Of a stretch of 64,000 bases of DNA, positions 1-9,494 are shown piece after piece. The notes below the pieces were generated by a model that was given only the letters and a program-made list of their open reading frames with translations, did no database searches and had not been told where the DNA came from. The DNA comes from Fistularia commersonii. Lineage: Eukaryota > Chordata > Actinopteri > Syngnathiformes > Fistulariidae. Numbering within the stretch: the first letter of the stretch is position 1; every line of letters begins with the position of its first letter. Location: the NCBI GenBank assembly GCA_037954325.1, contig JBBMNZ010000071.1:38501-102500 (forward strand). Reading direction: 5' to 3'. A program made the position numbers and the translations under genes.

Positions 1-489
1 AGAGGTTGGGGGGGAAGCAAATCTTCTCCACGGCTCTAAACTCGTTCGTCGCCGCTACTCGGGGAACACCGGATGGCTTTCTCCCTCCGCTTCCTTACAT
101 TTTATGTCCGCTAGATGGCGGCATCCGACTGTGCACAGCGCTTGGAGCTCCAGCAGGTGATCTGGCCGCTGTGTATGAGAGGAATAAACGAGTGGGGCCG
201 TGAGTGCAATAAATCCCCCTCCACTTCTTACATGGATGTTATCACCCTGTTACTGTATTTTAACGATACCGCTGTGTTTTCCACCTCAATGTTAAGCCGA
301 TTTTTAAACATTAAAAACCAAATTGCTCGATTCAGTGACACCGAGGCCGTGAGTGGAGGACTTATGGAGTTGACTCCTCCGCTTATTCATATGTGCATGT
401 CTGGTGCTCCCGGAGCTTCACGCCGACGACACGGGGATCCGTGTCCGAAGAAGGTGCACCTTGGCCGGTCTGCGGGGTCCTGTTGACCG
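1..489 (+). repeat. Degenerate copy of the macrosatellite module (left flank)
   Basis: This stretch has no supported gene. Around 370-485 it has the module order seen throughout the window: CATATGTGCATG, a gagctcc-like core, a cgccgacg block, then a 'gtccgaagaaggtgcacc' line. It matches 1,861-1,950 and 6,150-6,235 in diverged form. Around 237-275 it resembles the 'tgttatcaccctgttactg' segment at 3,683-3,710. There is no (CA)n here, so it is an older or edge copy. Open frames through it are short and have no recognisable domain. Confidence 0.6.
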
Positions 490-598
490 GAAGCTGAGAC
501 TGGCCCTTGGAAATAAAACGGAAAATAATTGAGAGCATATTTCTCAGTTAACAATGCCCCCACTTGCTCTCATATTATTGGTATCTTTGCCCATTTAC

Positions 599-716
599 AT
601 CAAAATAAAATACTCATGACCCAAACAACAAACAACAACTTTGAAAAATTCAACAACTTAAACTGTGATGCAGGCTTTGTCATAACATCTGCCGGCATCT
701 CTTGTGTTGGACAATA
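599..716 (-). pseudogene. Copia Pol C-terminal tail remnant
   Basis: Minus-strand frame reading QYCPTQEMPADVMTKP and then a lysine/leucine/phenylalanine-rich tail up to a TGA at 600-602. The 'P(T/S)(E/Q)(D/E)M.AD(I/V)(L/M)T' string is the standard C-terminal end of copia-type RNase H. It is directly fused to the end of the RT piece, so the RNase H catalytic region between them has been deleted. It is too short for the usual ORF-length cutoffs and would be missed by ORF scanning. Confidence 0.7.
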
Positions 717-724
717 CTGTAGGG

Positions 725-1350
725 CTACCTTTCCACATATTTTCTTTGTGACATCTTAACACACTCTTCTGACTGACATATTTTCTGGGTATTGATTTTG
801 ATCAGTTTGCCCATGTCCTTCATTTTAAATCTAGCTGTAAGCATGATTTTCACCTCTTTCATTACTTCCTCATCACTCGCAGCTATGATTAAATCATCTA
901 CCCATATTATGATGATGACCTTGTCATTTTGGTTTTCTTTGACATAAACACAATGATCTGCTTCATTCTGAATAAAGTCATTGTCAATCAAGTAAGAATG
1001 GAGCATCAGATCCCAATGACGACCGGCTTGTTCAGGGACGTATAGTGACTTTTTAAGTTTACACACCAGCTTCTGTTTTTTATTTGTCACTTCATACCCT
1101 TCTGGTTGTTCTACACAGAGCTCACAATCTATGGGTGCATGAAGATAGGCTGTCTTTACATCCATTTGGTGTAAGAACAAATTTTCCGGAACTGATTTCT
1201 GCATAAACACCCTCACACTTGTCATATTTGCTGTTGGAGAAAATGTTTCCTCGAAATCCGTGCCATACTTTTGACTGTAGCCCTTAGCAACATAACGAGC
1301 TTCATATTTGTTTGTGCCATCTTCATTTCTTTTAAGCGCATACGCCCCCC
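725..1350 (-). pseudogene. Copia reverse-transcriptase core, degenerate
   Basis: The minus-strand reading frame carries the copia RT series. KARYVAKGY-like text (here YEARYVAKGYSQKYG) comes first, then motif A with its catalytic aspartate (HQMDVKTAYLHAP), the EQPEGYE block, a KKSLY segment, and motif C (WVDDLIIAAS) with both catalytic aspartates. Usual copia text after motif C (MKDLGKLSYFLGIQ) is truncated after KDMGKL and replaced by unrelated residues. The normally GLKQ-like block reads VPEQ. The frame ends in a stop at 725. It would have acted as the RNA-dependent DNA polymerase of a virus-like particle. It is clearly dead because its flanking domains are missing. Confidence 0.8.
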
Positions 1351-1372
1351 ACCCCCCACCCCCACCCCCACT
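1343..1372 (+). repeat. C-rich tract inside the copia relic
   Basis: A run of C5-C6 blocks separated by single A residues (minus strand: G-rich). It lies exactly where intact copia RT has the conserved 'GGKWVF' segment. The frame before it (LTQLPQGK on the minus strand) and the frame after it (ALKRNEDG) are different, so the tract is associated with a frameshift. It is probably a local expansion or a slippage-mediated replacement. Confidence 0.6.
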
Positions 1373-1374
1373 GC

Positions 1375-1455
1375 ACACTTGCCTTGGGGTAGCTGTGTTA
1401 GGGTAAAAGTGTTCTTCTCTCTCAATGACTCCATCTCTTCGTCCATAGATTTCAT
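1375..1455 (-). pseudogene. Copia RT N-terminal fragment in a second frame
   Basis: The minus-strand text KSMDEEMESLREKNTFTLTQ, then LPQGK, corresponds to the copia segment just before RT, which in the younger element here reads MREEIDSIKQNDTFELTTLP. It is in a different frame from the RT core because of the C-rich tract at 1,343-1,372. Confidence comes from the alignable order of acidic and TFxLxxLP residues. It is only 27 codons long. Confidence 0.65.
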
Positions 1456-1503
1456 CCACTTGTCAGCATTGAGGGAACTCCTTGCCTCTTTAAATGTCTA
1501 ACT

Positions 1504-1504
1504 G

Positions 1505-1536
<32 letters not shown>

Positions 1537-1552
1537 TATCATCATCATCCTG
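1504..1552 (+). repeat. (ATC)n trinucleotide microsatellite
   Basis: About sixteen near-perfect ATC/CAT triplets with one TAT interruption. On the minus strand this reads (GAT)n and falls in the acidic linker between the copia integrase C-terminal region and RT. That linker is naturally Asp/Glu-rich, so the array may have expanded from codons already there. Confidence 0.9.
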
Positions 1553-1797
1553 GTCTGAGCTCATCTCTGTCTGGGTTTGTTGCTCTGGAGATGGGTTCGA
1601 CACAAATTTTAGCATTCTGTTTTAGTACTCTTTCACTATTTGGATAATATACAAAATAAGCTGGACCATTTTTGTCATATCCAATGAAAACTCCCTTCTC
1701 ACCTCTTGAGTCAAGTTTCTTTTTGTTGTGCTTGTATGCATAGCACACAGCACCAAACTTTTGCATTTGTGACACATTTGGTTTCTTTCCCGTCAAG
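1553..1797 (-). pseudogene. Copia post-integrase domain fragment
   Basis: The minus-strand frame reads LTGKKPNVSQMQKFG, then AYKHNKKKLDSRGEKGVFIG and YDKNGPAYFVYYP. These match residue for residue in order the segment after the integrase core of the young element at 60,2xx (LTGRKPNLSKMWIFG, KKLDPRCERGIFVGY, YLVYNP). The copia sequence begins at LTG. Upstream residues come from macrosatellite 'agccgaaacgcccc' text and the (ACC)n tract at 1,806-1,832, so the true 5' edge of the relic is near 1,797. Confidence 0.75.
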
Positions 1798-2143
1798 CCG
1801 AAACGCCCCCCCCCCACCACCACCACCACCACAGACACATTAGCTCCTCCATTCATTCACATGTACACGCCGGCTGCTCCGGGGGCTCCACGCCGACGTT
1901 TCGGTGATCGATGTCCGCAGAAGGTGCACCATTGCCGGCCTGCGGTATCCTGTAGACCCCCCCCCCTCCATACACACATGCAATACGCCTTGAAACGCAT
2001 CGCTCGCACCGACGCGGGGAATCCTTTACCCTACTTCCACAACAACGGCGAGAATCACATTGCGTCGGCCGCCGTGAGGAAGAGGGGGGGGGCATTAAGG
2101 GGGGGAGAGAGAGAGACATGGAGATTTTCTCAGCCTCTCATTC
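1798..2143 (+). repeat. Macrosatellite module, 'cgccgacg' subtype
   Basis: Starts with poly-C and (ACC)n (1,806-1,832), then 'cattagctcctccattcattcacatg', the 'cgccggctgctcc' and 'ccgacgtttcggtgatcgatg' lines, poly-C and 'ccatacacacatgcaatacg'. The same series is at 6,125-6,300, 22,220-22,390 and 36,925-37,095, which all sit just beyond the LINE 5' ends of units 1-3. It ends in a purine-rich tract (gagagagaga) against the LINE T-run. Confidence 0.75.
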
Positions 2144-2685
2144 TTTTTTTTTTTTTTTTTTAATTGAACATAAATAGTACACACACATATACAAATGTAC
2201 AAATAAACATGGCAAGGTAGAACTGAATGTCAATGAAACAACCAGGCATGAGGAAGCAAAGGACATAAGGACATTCGTTCTGTATGTAATCAGAAGTTAA
2301 TAGTGTTAACGGTTTGTGAGAAATTTACAATGCTAGACAAAAAAAGAAATTAAAAGGAAATAATTAAATCAATAGATAGACAAATAAAAAATTAAAACGA
2401 AAAAAGATTGCAAGGGGAATACAACATATAATTAAGTTGGCGATTCACAAGGAATCTCAGACATCAGACTGTATATTTTTTGTTGTTTATATATAAACAT
2501 ATACAAAACAAACATATGTTGTTTGTTGTTGTTTATTTTTGGGATATATTGAGGAATATTTGTTGGAAAGGAGTCACAATCGCTTTTTGATAATGTCGAA
2601 GTGTATAGGTGTTGATAGAATTTAAAGATTTCTGTAGAAATTATAGCTTCATCTGTAATTTCCTTGTTGTTAAGACGGGCTTCCG
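2144..2685 (-). mobile_element. Internally deleted Tx1/L1-like LINE with poly-A tail
   Basis: Read on the minus strand, positions 2,680 to about 2,480 stay open and encode NKEITDEAIISTEIFKFYQH then LYTS. This resembles the linker between endonuclease and reverse transcriptase in L1/Tx1-type ORF2 proteins. It then jumps straight to the 3' UTR (about 2,480-2,162) shared with the larger LINE fragments, with no RT. The 3' end is an 18-base A tail on the minus strand (T run 2,144-2,161), as expected for target-primed reverse transcription. The 5' side (2,677-2,690) fuses to GC-rich minisatellite text. A near-copy without the tail lies at 56,198-56,585. Confidence 0.7.
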
Positions 2686-3214
2686 CTTTGCTCCGCTCCT
2701 CCGCTCCTCCGCTCTTCCGCTCGGGCCCTGGAACTCCCGATCTGGGCCGGGCTTCTGCCCTCCGCCTCTCCTCTGCTCATCCGCTCCAGGCCCTGGCACT
2801 CCCTGTCATCCAGTCATTCGCATGTGCGTGCCCGGAGGTCCGGGAGCTCCACTCAAACGTCCGGGGGATAAGGGTAAGGGGTCCTGCTCCCCCCCCCCCC
2901 CCTCGCCGCCTCTGAGAAGAGAAACATCTCCTCCGCTCCTCCGCTTCTCAGCTCCTCCGCTCCTCCGCTGCGGAACCAGGTACTACCGATCCGCCAGACT
3001 CAGGTGAATTGCGGACAGGGCTTTTGCTGTCCTCCGCTCCTCCGCTTTGGGCCCTGGAACTCCCGAACCGCTGGACATAAGCGAATCAAGGCCGGGCATC
3101 TGCCCTCCTCCGCTCCTCAGCTCATCCGCTCGAGGCCCTGGTACTCCCAGTCCGCGGGAACCCCCCCATCCCCACCCACCCACCAAAACAAACTCTCACA
3201 CACACATAAACACA

Positions 3215-3265
<51 letters not shown>

Positions 3266-3290
3266 ACACACACACACACAGACACACACC

Positions 3291-3337
<47 letters not shown>

Positions 3338-3780
3338 GAACTCATCATAGCTGTGCTAATAGCATTGGCCGAAACGTATCCACAACAAAACAAACATTAG
3401 CTCATCCACTCATTCACATATGTGTGTGCCCAGAGGTACGGGAGCTCCAGTCATACGCCCGGGTGATCTATGTCCGGAGAAGGCTCACATTGGCCGGTCT
3501 AAGGGGTCCTGCTGCCCCCAAGCTTCCCCGCCTTTGAGAAGAGAAACATAACTCCGCTCCTCCGCTTCTCAACTCCTCTGCTCCTCCGCTATGGGCCCTG
3601 GTACTCCCGATCCTCTGAACTCAGGCGAATAGCGTGACGTGCTTCTGCTCTCCTATAAGCCCCTACACACTTCAAACACGGCTGTTATCACCCTGTTACT
3701 GCATTACAATGACACCCATTTGCTTTTGATCTCAGTGTCTGCCACCGTAAGGAAAAAGCGGGGGGACGGGGGGGGGGGGC
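2686..3780 (+). repeat. Unit 1 head: GC-rich block, poly-C, (CA)n and module
   Basis: Begins with (GCTCCTCC)n text and 'gggccctggaactcccgatc', then poly-C at 2,889-2,902, 'gcggaaccaggtactaccg', 'gggccctggaactcccgaacc', (CA)n at 3,196-3,335, a module starting 'cattagctcatccactc' (3,396) and a G12 run (3,768-3,779). Equivalent heads occur at 18,706, 33,366, 53,161 and, shortened, 56,586. No protein gene is supported; the open frames are repeat artefacts. Confidence 0.8.
3196..3335 (+). repeat. (CA)n microsatellite
   Basis: About 140 bases of CA dinucleotides with occasional TA, GC and GA interruptions, preceded by 'ccaccaaaacaaactct' and followed by 'cctgaactcatcatagctgtg'. The same context recurs at 19,256-19,400, 33,951-34,085, 53,721-53,798 and 56,863-56,953, and the array length differs at each. 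Confidence 0.95.
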
Positions 3781-3990
3781 ATAAGGGCATTCGTTCTGTA
3801 TGTAATCAGAAGTTAATAGTGTTAACGGTTTGCGAGAAATTTTTAATGCTAGACAAAAACAGAAAATTAAAAGGAAATAATTAAATAAATAGATAGAAAA
3901 ATAAAATTAAAAACTAAAAAAAAAAATTGTAAGGGGAATATAACATGTAATTAAGTTGGCCGTTCACAAGGAATCTCAGACATCAAACTG
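3781..3990 (-). repeat. Older LINE 3' UTR fragment, unit 1
   Basis: AT-rich sequence (ataagggcattcgttctg ... atcaaactg) that repeats, with differences, the segment 2,262-2,470 and the segment 4,095-4,312. It directly abuts the 3' end of the adjacent LINE fragment at 3,991. The simplest reading is that one LINE copy inserted into the 3' UTR of an older copy. The arrangement is repeated in all four units. Confidence 0.7.
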
Positions 3991-4367
3991 TTTTTAATTG
4001 AACATAAATAGGACACACAAATATACAAATGTACAAATAAACATGGCAAGGTAGAACTGAATGTCAATGAAACAACCAGGGATGAGGAAGCAACGGACAT
4101 AAGGACATTTGTTCTGTATGGAATCAGAAGTTAATAGTGTTAACGGTTTGTGAGAAATTTACAGTGCTAGACAAAAAAAGAAATTAAAAGGAAATAATTA
4201 AATCAATAGATAGACAAATAAAAAATTAAAACGAAAAAAAAATTGCAAGGGGAATATAACATGTAATTAAGTTGTTTTTCTTTTTTTCCAAAAAAAGGAA
4301 TCTCAGACATGGGTAACTGTATATTTTTTAGTTTTTGGATTTTTCCATAAGTTTTAAGGATTTTTTT
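3991..4367 (-). mobile_element. LINE 3' UTR, unit 1
   Basis: Minus-strand 3' untranslated region of the LINE fragment beginning at 5,911. Its outer end is TTTTTAATTGAAC on the plus strand, i.e. a five-A tail. It contains 'ggcaaggtagaactgaatgtc' and several A/T homopolymers. The same segment follows a T18 tail at 2,144, which supports this as the true LINE 3' terminus. Confidence 0.75.
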
Positions 4368-5911
4368 TTATAATTCAAAATCGTTTATGAAGAAATTAAA
4401 ATTTGGGGAGCATTTTTGCATTCTATTTTTGTGAATGAAGAACTTGGCCAGGCCTAAAAGAACATTGACACAGAGTTCATCTGTTATGTTGCTTATAAGT
4501 AAACCAAATGTGATATCATCTTTTGAGAGGGAAACTGGTGACGATGGAATGAGAATGAGAAAAAATATATGGTCAGTGGTTTCAATGTTGTCTTCACAAA
4601 ATGTACAAATATTATCTTCAAAAGTAAAGCGTACCCGCAATAATTCCTTAGATGGGTAGATGTCATTCATAATTTAGAAGTGGGTCTCTTCTTGCCTTGG
4701 GGGGTATGGGTAGAGTCAGACACATAGTTCGCAGCGTGGCAGTCGATTCCTTATCAAATTTATTTCAAATATTATTTTTGTTTTGACGTCCAGGGAACAA
4801 GTTTCCTGTGAAACATGTCCTTATAAAGGAGTTGCTGCACTTTCTGTCCAGAATTGAGATTCCCTGGAGTGATAGTCGGGGTAACTGTGGTTGTACGGTT
4901 TGGTGCGTCATTATATTTTTGGTCAGGAATACAAATTGTCGAGGCAGTGCGTTTCGTAACTTTATCAACTCTAATATGGGAGGCTTAAATCTGTGTGTAG
5001 TACAGAACTGTTCATAGTCTAGAGGACTGCCATTGTCATCCATCAAGTCAATTATTGACCATATACCTTTCTCAAAGCATTCCTTGTAAAACAGAGGTTT
5101 GTTGCCACGCAGTACATATCTATTGTTCCAAATTATTGTACTGTGTGTTGAGAAATTGTGTACATATATCATTTTCCAGTATAATAGTATTTGTTTATGG
5201 AACTCTGAAAATTGGACAGGAATCTTGTTGATATCCAAGTCAGAGATAAGTAGAAGACTTAGGCTGCCGACTATGTTGAATAAGTAGTTTGGAGTACAAT
5301 ACCAGAAAGAATGATGATGTTTGATCCAGGATTTCAACCAGTTCACCTTCAATGTCCCATTCAGGCAGTCCAACTCTATCACTTTCAGCCCTCCGTCACT
5401 TGTTTCTTTCCCCATATGTGATTTTTTTTAGATGGTGTGGTCTGTTCCTCCAGATAAAGTTGAAATTTATTTGGTTAATAGATTTTATGAGTTGATTTGG
5501 AGCAGCATTGGAATACACTGGGTATACACATCTGGATAAACATTCCATTTTAGTCAAATATATCGGGCCTAATATTGATAAATCTCTGTGGAGCCATATA
5601 TTCAGTTTTGCTTTACTTTGATTCAGTTTAGATTCAATGTTCCTGGATTGATTTAACTTTTGGTCCTTAGATAGGAAAATGCTCAAGTATTTTATTTCTG
5701 ATTTGATAGGAACATTGCTGATTTCCTTTAGTGGTGAGTCATGCAGCGCAAGAAGTTTGCATTTCTTTAAGTTTAATGACAATCCTGAAGCCTTGGAGAA
5801 TGTTTTAATTTTTTCAAAGCTTATTGGGACTTGATGTTCATTTTTCAAAACTAAGGGTGTGTCATCTGCCAGCACGCTAATAACAATTTCTGTCCCCGAC
5901 ATTATTTCTGT
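4368..5911 (-). pseudogene. 5'-truncated Tx1/L1-like LINE ORF2, unit 1
   Basis: Minus-strand coding remnant. It begins just at RT motif C (LADDTPLVLKN), then reads FSKASGLSLNLKKCKLLAL, IYLTKMECLSRCVYPVYSNA and the NFNFIWRNRPHH block typical of the region after the RT palm in L1/Tx1-clade LINEs. The C-terminal portion (4,368-4,670) has a CTFC...ETTDHIFF zinc-knuckle-like sequence with the final cysteine position lost. An eight-T run (5,422-5,429; seven in units 2 and 3) shifts the frame, splitting it into 5,396-5,911 and 4,765-5,415. A stop at about 4,672 separates the last segment. Endonuclease and most of RT are missing. Not functional. Confidence 0.8.
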
Positions 5912-5913
5912 CC

Positions 5914-5988
<75 letters not shown>

Positions 5989-5992
5989 ACAC
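5914..5992 (+). repeat. (CA)n at the LINE 5' truncation point, unit 1
   Basis: CA dinucleotide array with one 'atag' interruption, immediately beyond the LINE 5' end ('tttctgtcccacacat'). The same array marks the same LINE breakpoint in units 2 (21,991-22,081) and 3 (36,691-36,787), with different lengths. Confidence 0.9.
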
Positions 5993-6487
5993 CTTAATTC
6001 CACTCTTTTGCATGTCTGGAGTTCCGGGAGCTCGTTCTCAACGTTCTGGGGATAATCATAGCTGTGCTGATAGCATTAGCCGAAACGCCCCCCCCCCAGA
6101 CCACCACCACCCCACACACACACATTAGCTCCTCCATTCATTCACATGTACACGCCGGCTTCTCCGGGAGCTCTACGCCGAGGTTTCGGGGATCGATGTC
6201 CGGAGAAGGTGCACCATTGCCGGTCTGCGGTGTCCTGTAGACCCCCCCCCTCCATACACACATGCAATACGCCTTGAAACGCATCTCTCGCACCGGCGTC
6301 CTACTGCCCCCAAACTTCCCATCCTCTGCCTTTGAGAAGAGAAACATTACCTCCGCTCCTCCATTCCTCCGCTTCTCCGCTCCACCGCTCCTCCGCTCCT
6401 CCGCGATGGGCCCTGGTACCCCCCCCCCACCTAAACAAACTCTCACAGATACACACACGAACACACTCACACAGACACAAAAACAAA

Positions 6488-6529
<42 letters not shown>

Positions 6530-7475
6530 AACTCATCTTAGCTGTGCTAATAGCATTAGCCGAAACGCATCCACAACCAAACAAACATTAGCTCATCCAC
6601 TCATTCACATGTGTGTGCCCAATGGTCCGGCAGCTCCAATCATACGACCGGGGGATCTATGTCCGGAGAATGCTCACATTAGCCCGTCTAAGGGGTTCTT
6701 CTGCCCCCAAGCTTCCCCGCCTCTGAGAGAAGAAACATTACCTTCGCTCCTCTGCTCCTCCGCTTCTCAGCTCCACCGCTCCTCCGCGATGGGCCCTGGT
6801 ACTCCCCCCCCCCCCCCCCCACCTAAACAAACTCTCACACAAAATCCCTCACACACACACAAAAACACACAAACACACACAAACACACATACACACACAC
6901 CTTAACTCATAGTTGTGCTAATAGCATTAGCCGAAACGCATTCACAACCAAACAAACATTAGCTAAACCACTCATTCACATGTGTGTGCCCAATGGTACT
7001 CCCTGTCCACGACCCCCCCCCCACCAAAAGAGCTTCTCACACACACACACACACACAAAGACACTCACACACACACAGACACACACATAATCACATACAC
7101 ATACCTTAAGTCTTCATAGCTGTGCTAATAGCTTTAGCCGAAACGCATCCACAACCAAACAAACATTAGCTCATCCACTCATTCACATGTATGTGCCCTG
7201 GTACTCCGTGTCCGCGACCCCCCCCCCCCCCCCACCAAAACAAACTATCACACACATACACAAAGACACCCCACACACACACACACACTGACACACATAC
7301 ACACATTAAGTCATCATAGCTGTGCTAATAGCATTAGCCGAAACGCATCCACAACCAAAGAAACATTAGCTCATCCATTCATTCACATGTGTGTGCTCAA
7401 TGGTCCGCTTCTCCGCTCCACCGCTCCTCCACTATGGGCCCTGGTACTCCCGATCCGCCGGACTCAGGAGAATTA
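5993..7475 (+). repeat. Tandem poly-C/(CA)n modules, unit 1 left block
   Basis: A chain of modules, each running 'cattagctcatccactcattcacatg', a 'ggagctcc' palindrome, 'gatctatgtccgga', (GCTCCTCC)-type text, 'gggccctggtac', poly-C (9-18), 'acctaaacaaactctc', (CA)n, then GCTAATAGCATTAGC and 'cgaaacgcatccac'. Module starts are near 6,582, 6,957, 7,163 and 7,369; the first part (6,125-6,300) is the cgccgacg subtype. Some modules lack the gc-rich middle. No gene is supported. Confidence 0.85.
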
Positions 7476-7871
7476 AGAATAAGAATCAGAACAACTTTTA
7501 TAATCCCGAAGGAAATTGCAGTGCCAGAGTTACAGAAAATATAACAGTAATAAATAATAAAAGAAAGGCAGAATTATAAATAAAAATAAACTATAAACTA
7601 TAAAGTGTTTCAGTGAAACTATAAAGTGTCTTAGTAAGCAGTGATAAAACTATAAGTGTCTTAGTAACAAGTGAGGTAAGGAGTGCACAATAGTATGATA
7701 GAAGGGAACATTATAGTGTAGCTGTTATGAGATGAGATGAAATTTTGCACAATGTAGCTGTTATGAAATGAAATATTGCACAGTTTCTGAATATTGCACA
7801 GAAATGAGATATTGCACATTTTTGTTTGTTTTTAAGTTAAAGATAGGTTTTTATGGTTGCCGGCGGCTGAA
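7476..7871. mobile_element. ~396-base AT-rich dispersed insertion, unit 1
   Basis: AT-rich sequence with 'ataatcccgaaggaaattg' near one end and repeated 'atattgcac' words near the other. It interrupts a module between 'caggagaatta' and 'tgggacgtgcttctgcc'. The uninterrupted site is visible in neighbouring modules (8,684-8,708 and 39,836-39,853), so this is a true insertion. A short 'gaat' may be duplicated at the edges. I do not recognise a coding domain. The 'aatcccgaaggaaatt' word resembles a string common in teleost interspersed repeats, from general memory only. Copies: 23,559-23,955 and 38,283-38,680. Confidence 0.7.
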
Positions 7872-7992
7872 TGGGACGTGCTTCTGCCCTCCATCCGCTC
7901 CACAGCTCATAAGCTCCAGGCCCAGCTACCCCCTGTCCGCGCCCCCCCCCCACCTAAACAAACTGTCACACACATATACACAATCGCACACA

Positions 7993-8033
<41 letters not shown>

Positions 8034-9460
8034 GAACACACAAACACACAAACACACAAACACACAAACACACAAACACACAAACACACACACACACACA
8101 CACACACCTTAAGTCATCATACCTGTGCTAATAGCTCCCAAGCTTCCCCGCCTCTGAGAAGAGAAACAATACCTCCGCTACTCCGCTCCTCCGCTTCTGT
8201 GCTCCACCGCTCCTCCGCTATGGGCCCTGGTACTCCCCCCCCCCCCCCCACCAAAACAAACTCTCACAAAAAATCACTCACACTCACACAAAAACACACA
8301 AACACACACACACACACATACACACACACCTTAACTCATCATAGCTGTGCTAATAGCTTTAGCCGAAACGCATCCACAACCAAACAAACATTAGCTCATC
8401 CACTCATTCACATGTGTGTGCCCTGGTACTCCGTGTCCGCGACCCCCCCCCCCACCAAAACAAACTATCACACACATACACAAAGACACTCACACACACA
8501 CACACACTGACACACATACACACATTAAGTCATCATAGTTGTGCTAATAGCATTAGCCGAAATGCATCCACAACCAAACAAACATTAGCTCATCCACTCA
8601 TTCACATGTGTGTGCCCAATGGTTCGCTTCTCCGCTCCACCGCTCCTCCGCTATGGGCCCTGGTACTCCCGATCCACCGGACTCAGGAGAATTATGGGAC
8701 GTGCTTCTGCCCTCCATCCGCTCCACAGCTCATCCGCTCCAGGCCCAGCTACCCCCTGTCCGCGCCCCCCCCCCCCCCCCCACCTAAACAAACTGTCACA
8801 CACATATACACAAACGCACACACAAAAACACACACACACACACACACAAGAACACACAAACACACAAACACACAAACACACACACACCTTAAGTCATCAT
8901 AGCTGTGCTAATAGCTCCCAAGATTCCCCGCCTCTGAGAGGAGAAACAATACCTCCGCTACTCCGCTCCTCCGCTTCTCAGCTCCACCGCTCCTCGGCTA
9001 TGGGCCCTGGTACCCCCCCCCACCTAAACACACTCACTCACACACAAAAACACACAAACATACACACGCACACACACACACACACACACATACACAAACA
9101 CAACTTAACTCATCATAGCTGTGCTAATAGCATTAGCCGAAACGCATCCACTACCAAACAAACATTAGCTCATCCACTCATTCACATGTGTGTGCCCAAT
9201 GGTCCGGGAGCTCCAATCATACGTCCGGGCGATCTATATCTGGAGAAGGCTCACAGTGGCTGGTCTAAGGCGTCCTACTGCCCCCAAACTTCCCATCCTC
9301 TGCCTTTGAGAAGAGAGAAATTACCTCCGCTCCTCCATTCCTCCGCTTCTCCGCTCCACAGCTCTTCCGCGATGGGTCTTGGTACCCCCCCCCCACCTAA
9401 ACAAACTCTCACACACACACACACGAACACCCTCACACAGACACAAAAACAAACAAACAG

Positions 9461-9494
<34 letters not shown>

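Larger units (their letters stand above)
490..1797 (-). mobile_element. Decayed Ty1/copia retrotransposon relic
   Basis: On the minus strand, pieces of a copia polyprotein appear in normal order: a post-integrase segment (about 1,797-1,600), the reverse-transcriptase N-terminus (1,455-1,375), the RT core (about 1,330-790) and the extreme Pol C-terminus (about 715-600, reading YCPTQEMPADVMTKP). Just beyond is a G-rich polypurine tract (555-566) followed by TGTTAAC at 553, a plausible 3' LTR start. Gag, protease, integrase core and nearly all of RNase H are absent. The element is not the same family as the copy at 57,835, although the clade looks shared. The right edge joins macrosatellite sequence at about 1,797. 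Confidence 0.8.

Noticed and set aside
1..486. Small plus-strand frames at 6-203 and 115-486 as host genes
   Set aside because: They overlap degenerate module text, have no recognisable domain, and have no sign of splice or start context.
2144..2161. T18 run as a transcription terminator
   Set aside because: It adjoins a LINE 3' UTR and is best read as the minus-strand poly-A tail.
7857..8510. Open frames made of THTHTH or VCVCVC
   Set aside because: Direct translation of (CA)n and (TG)n microsatellites.
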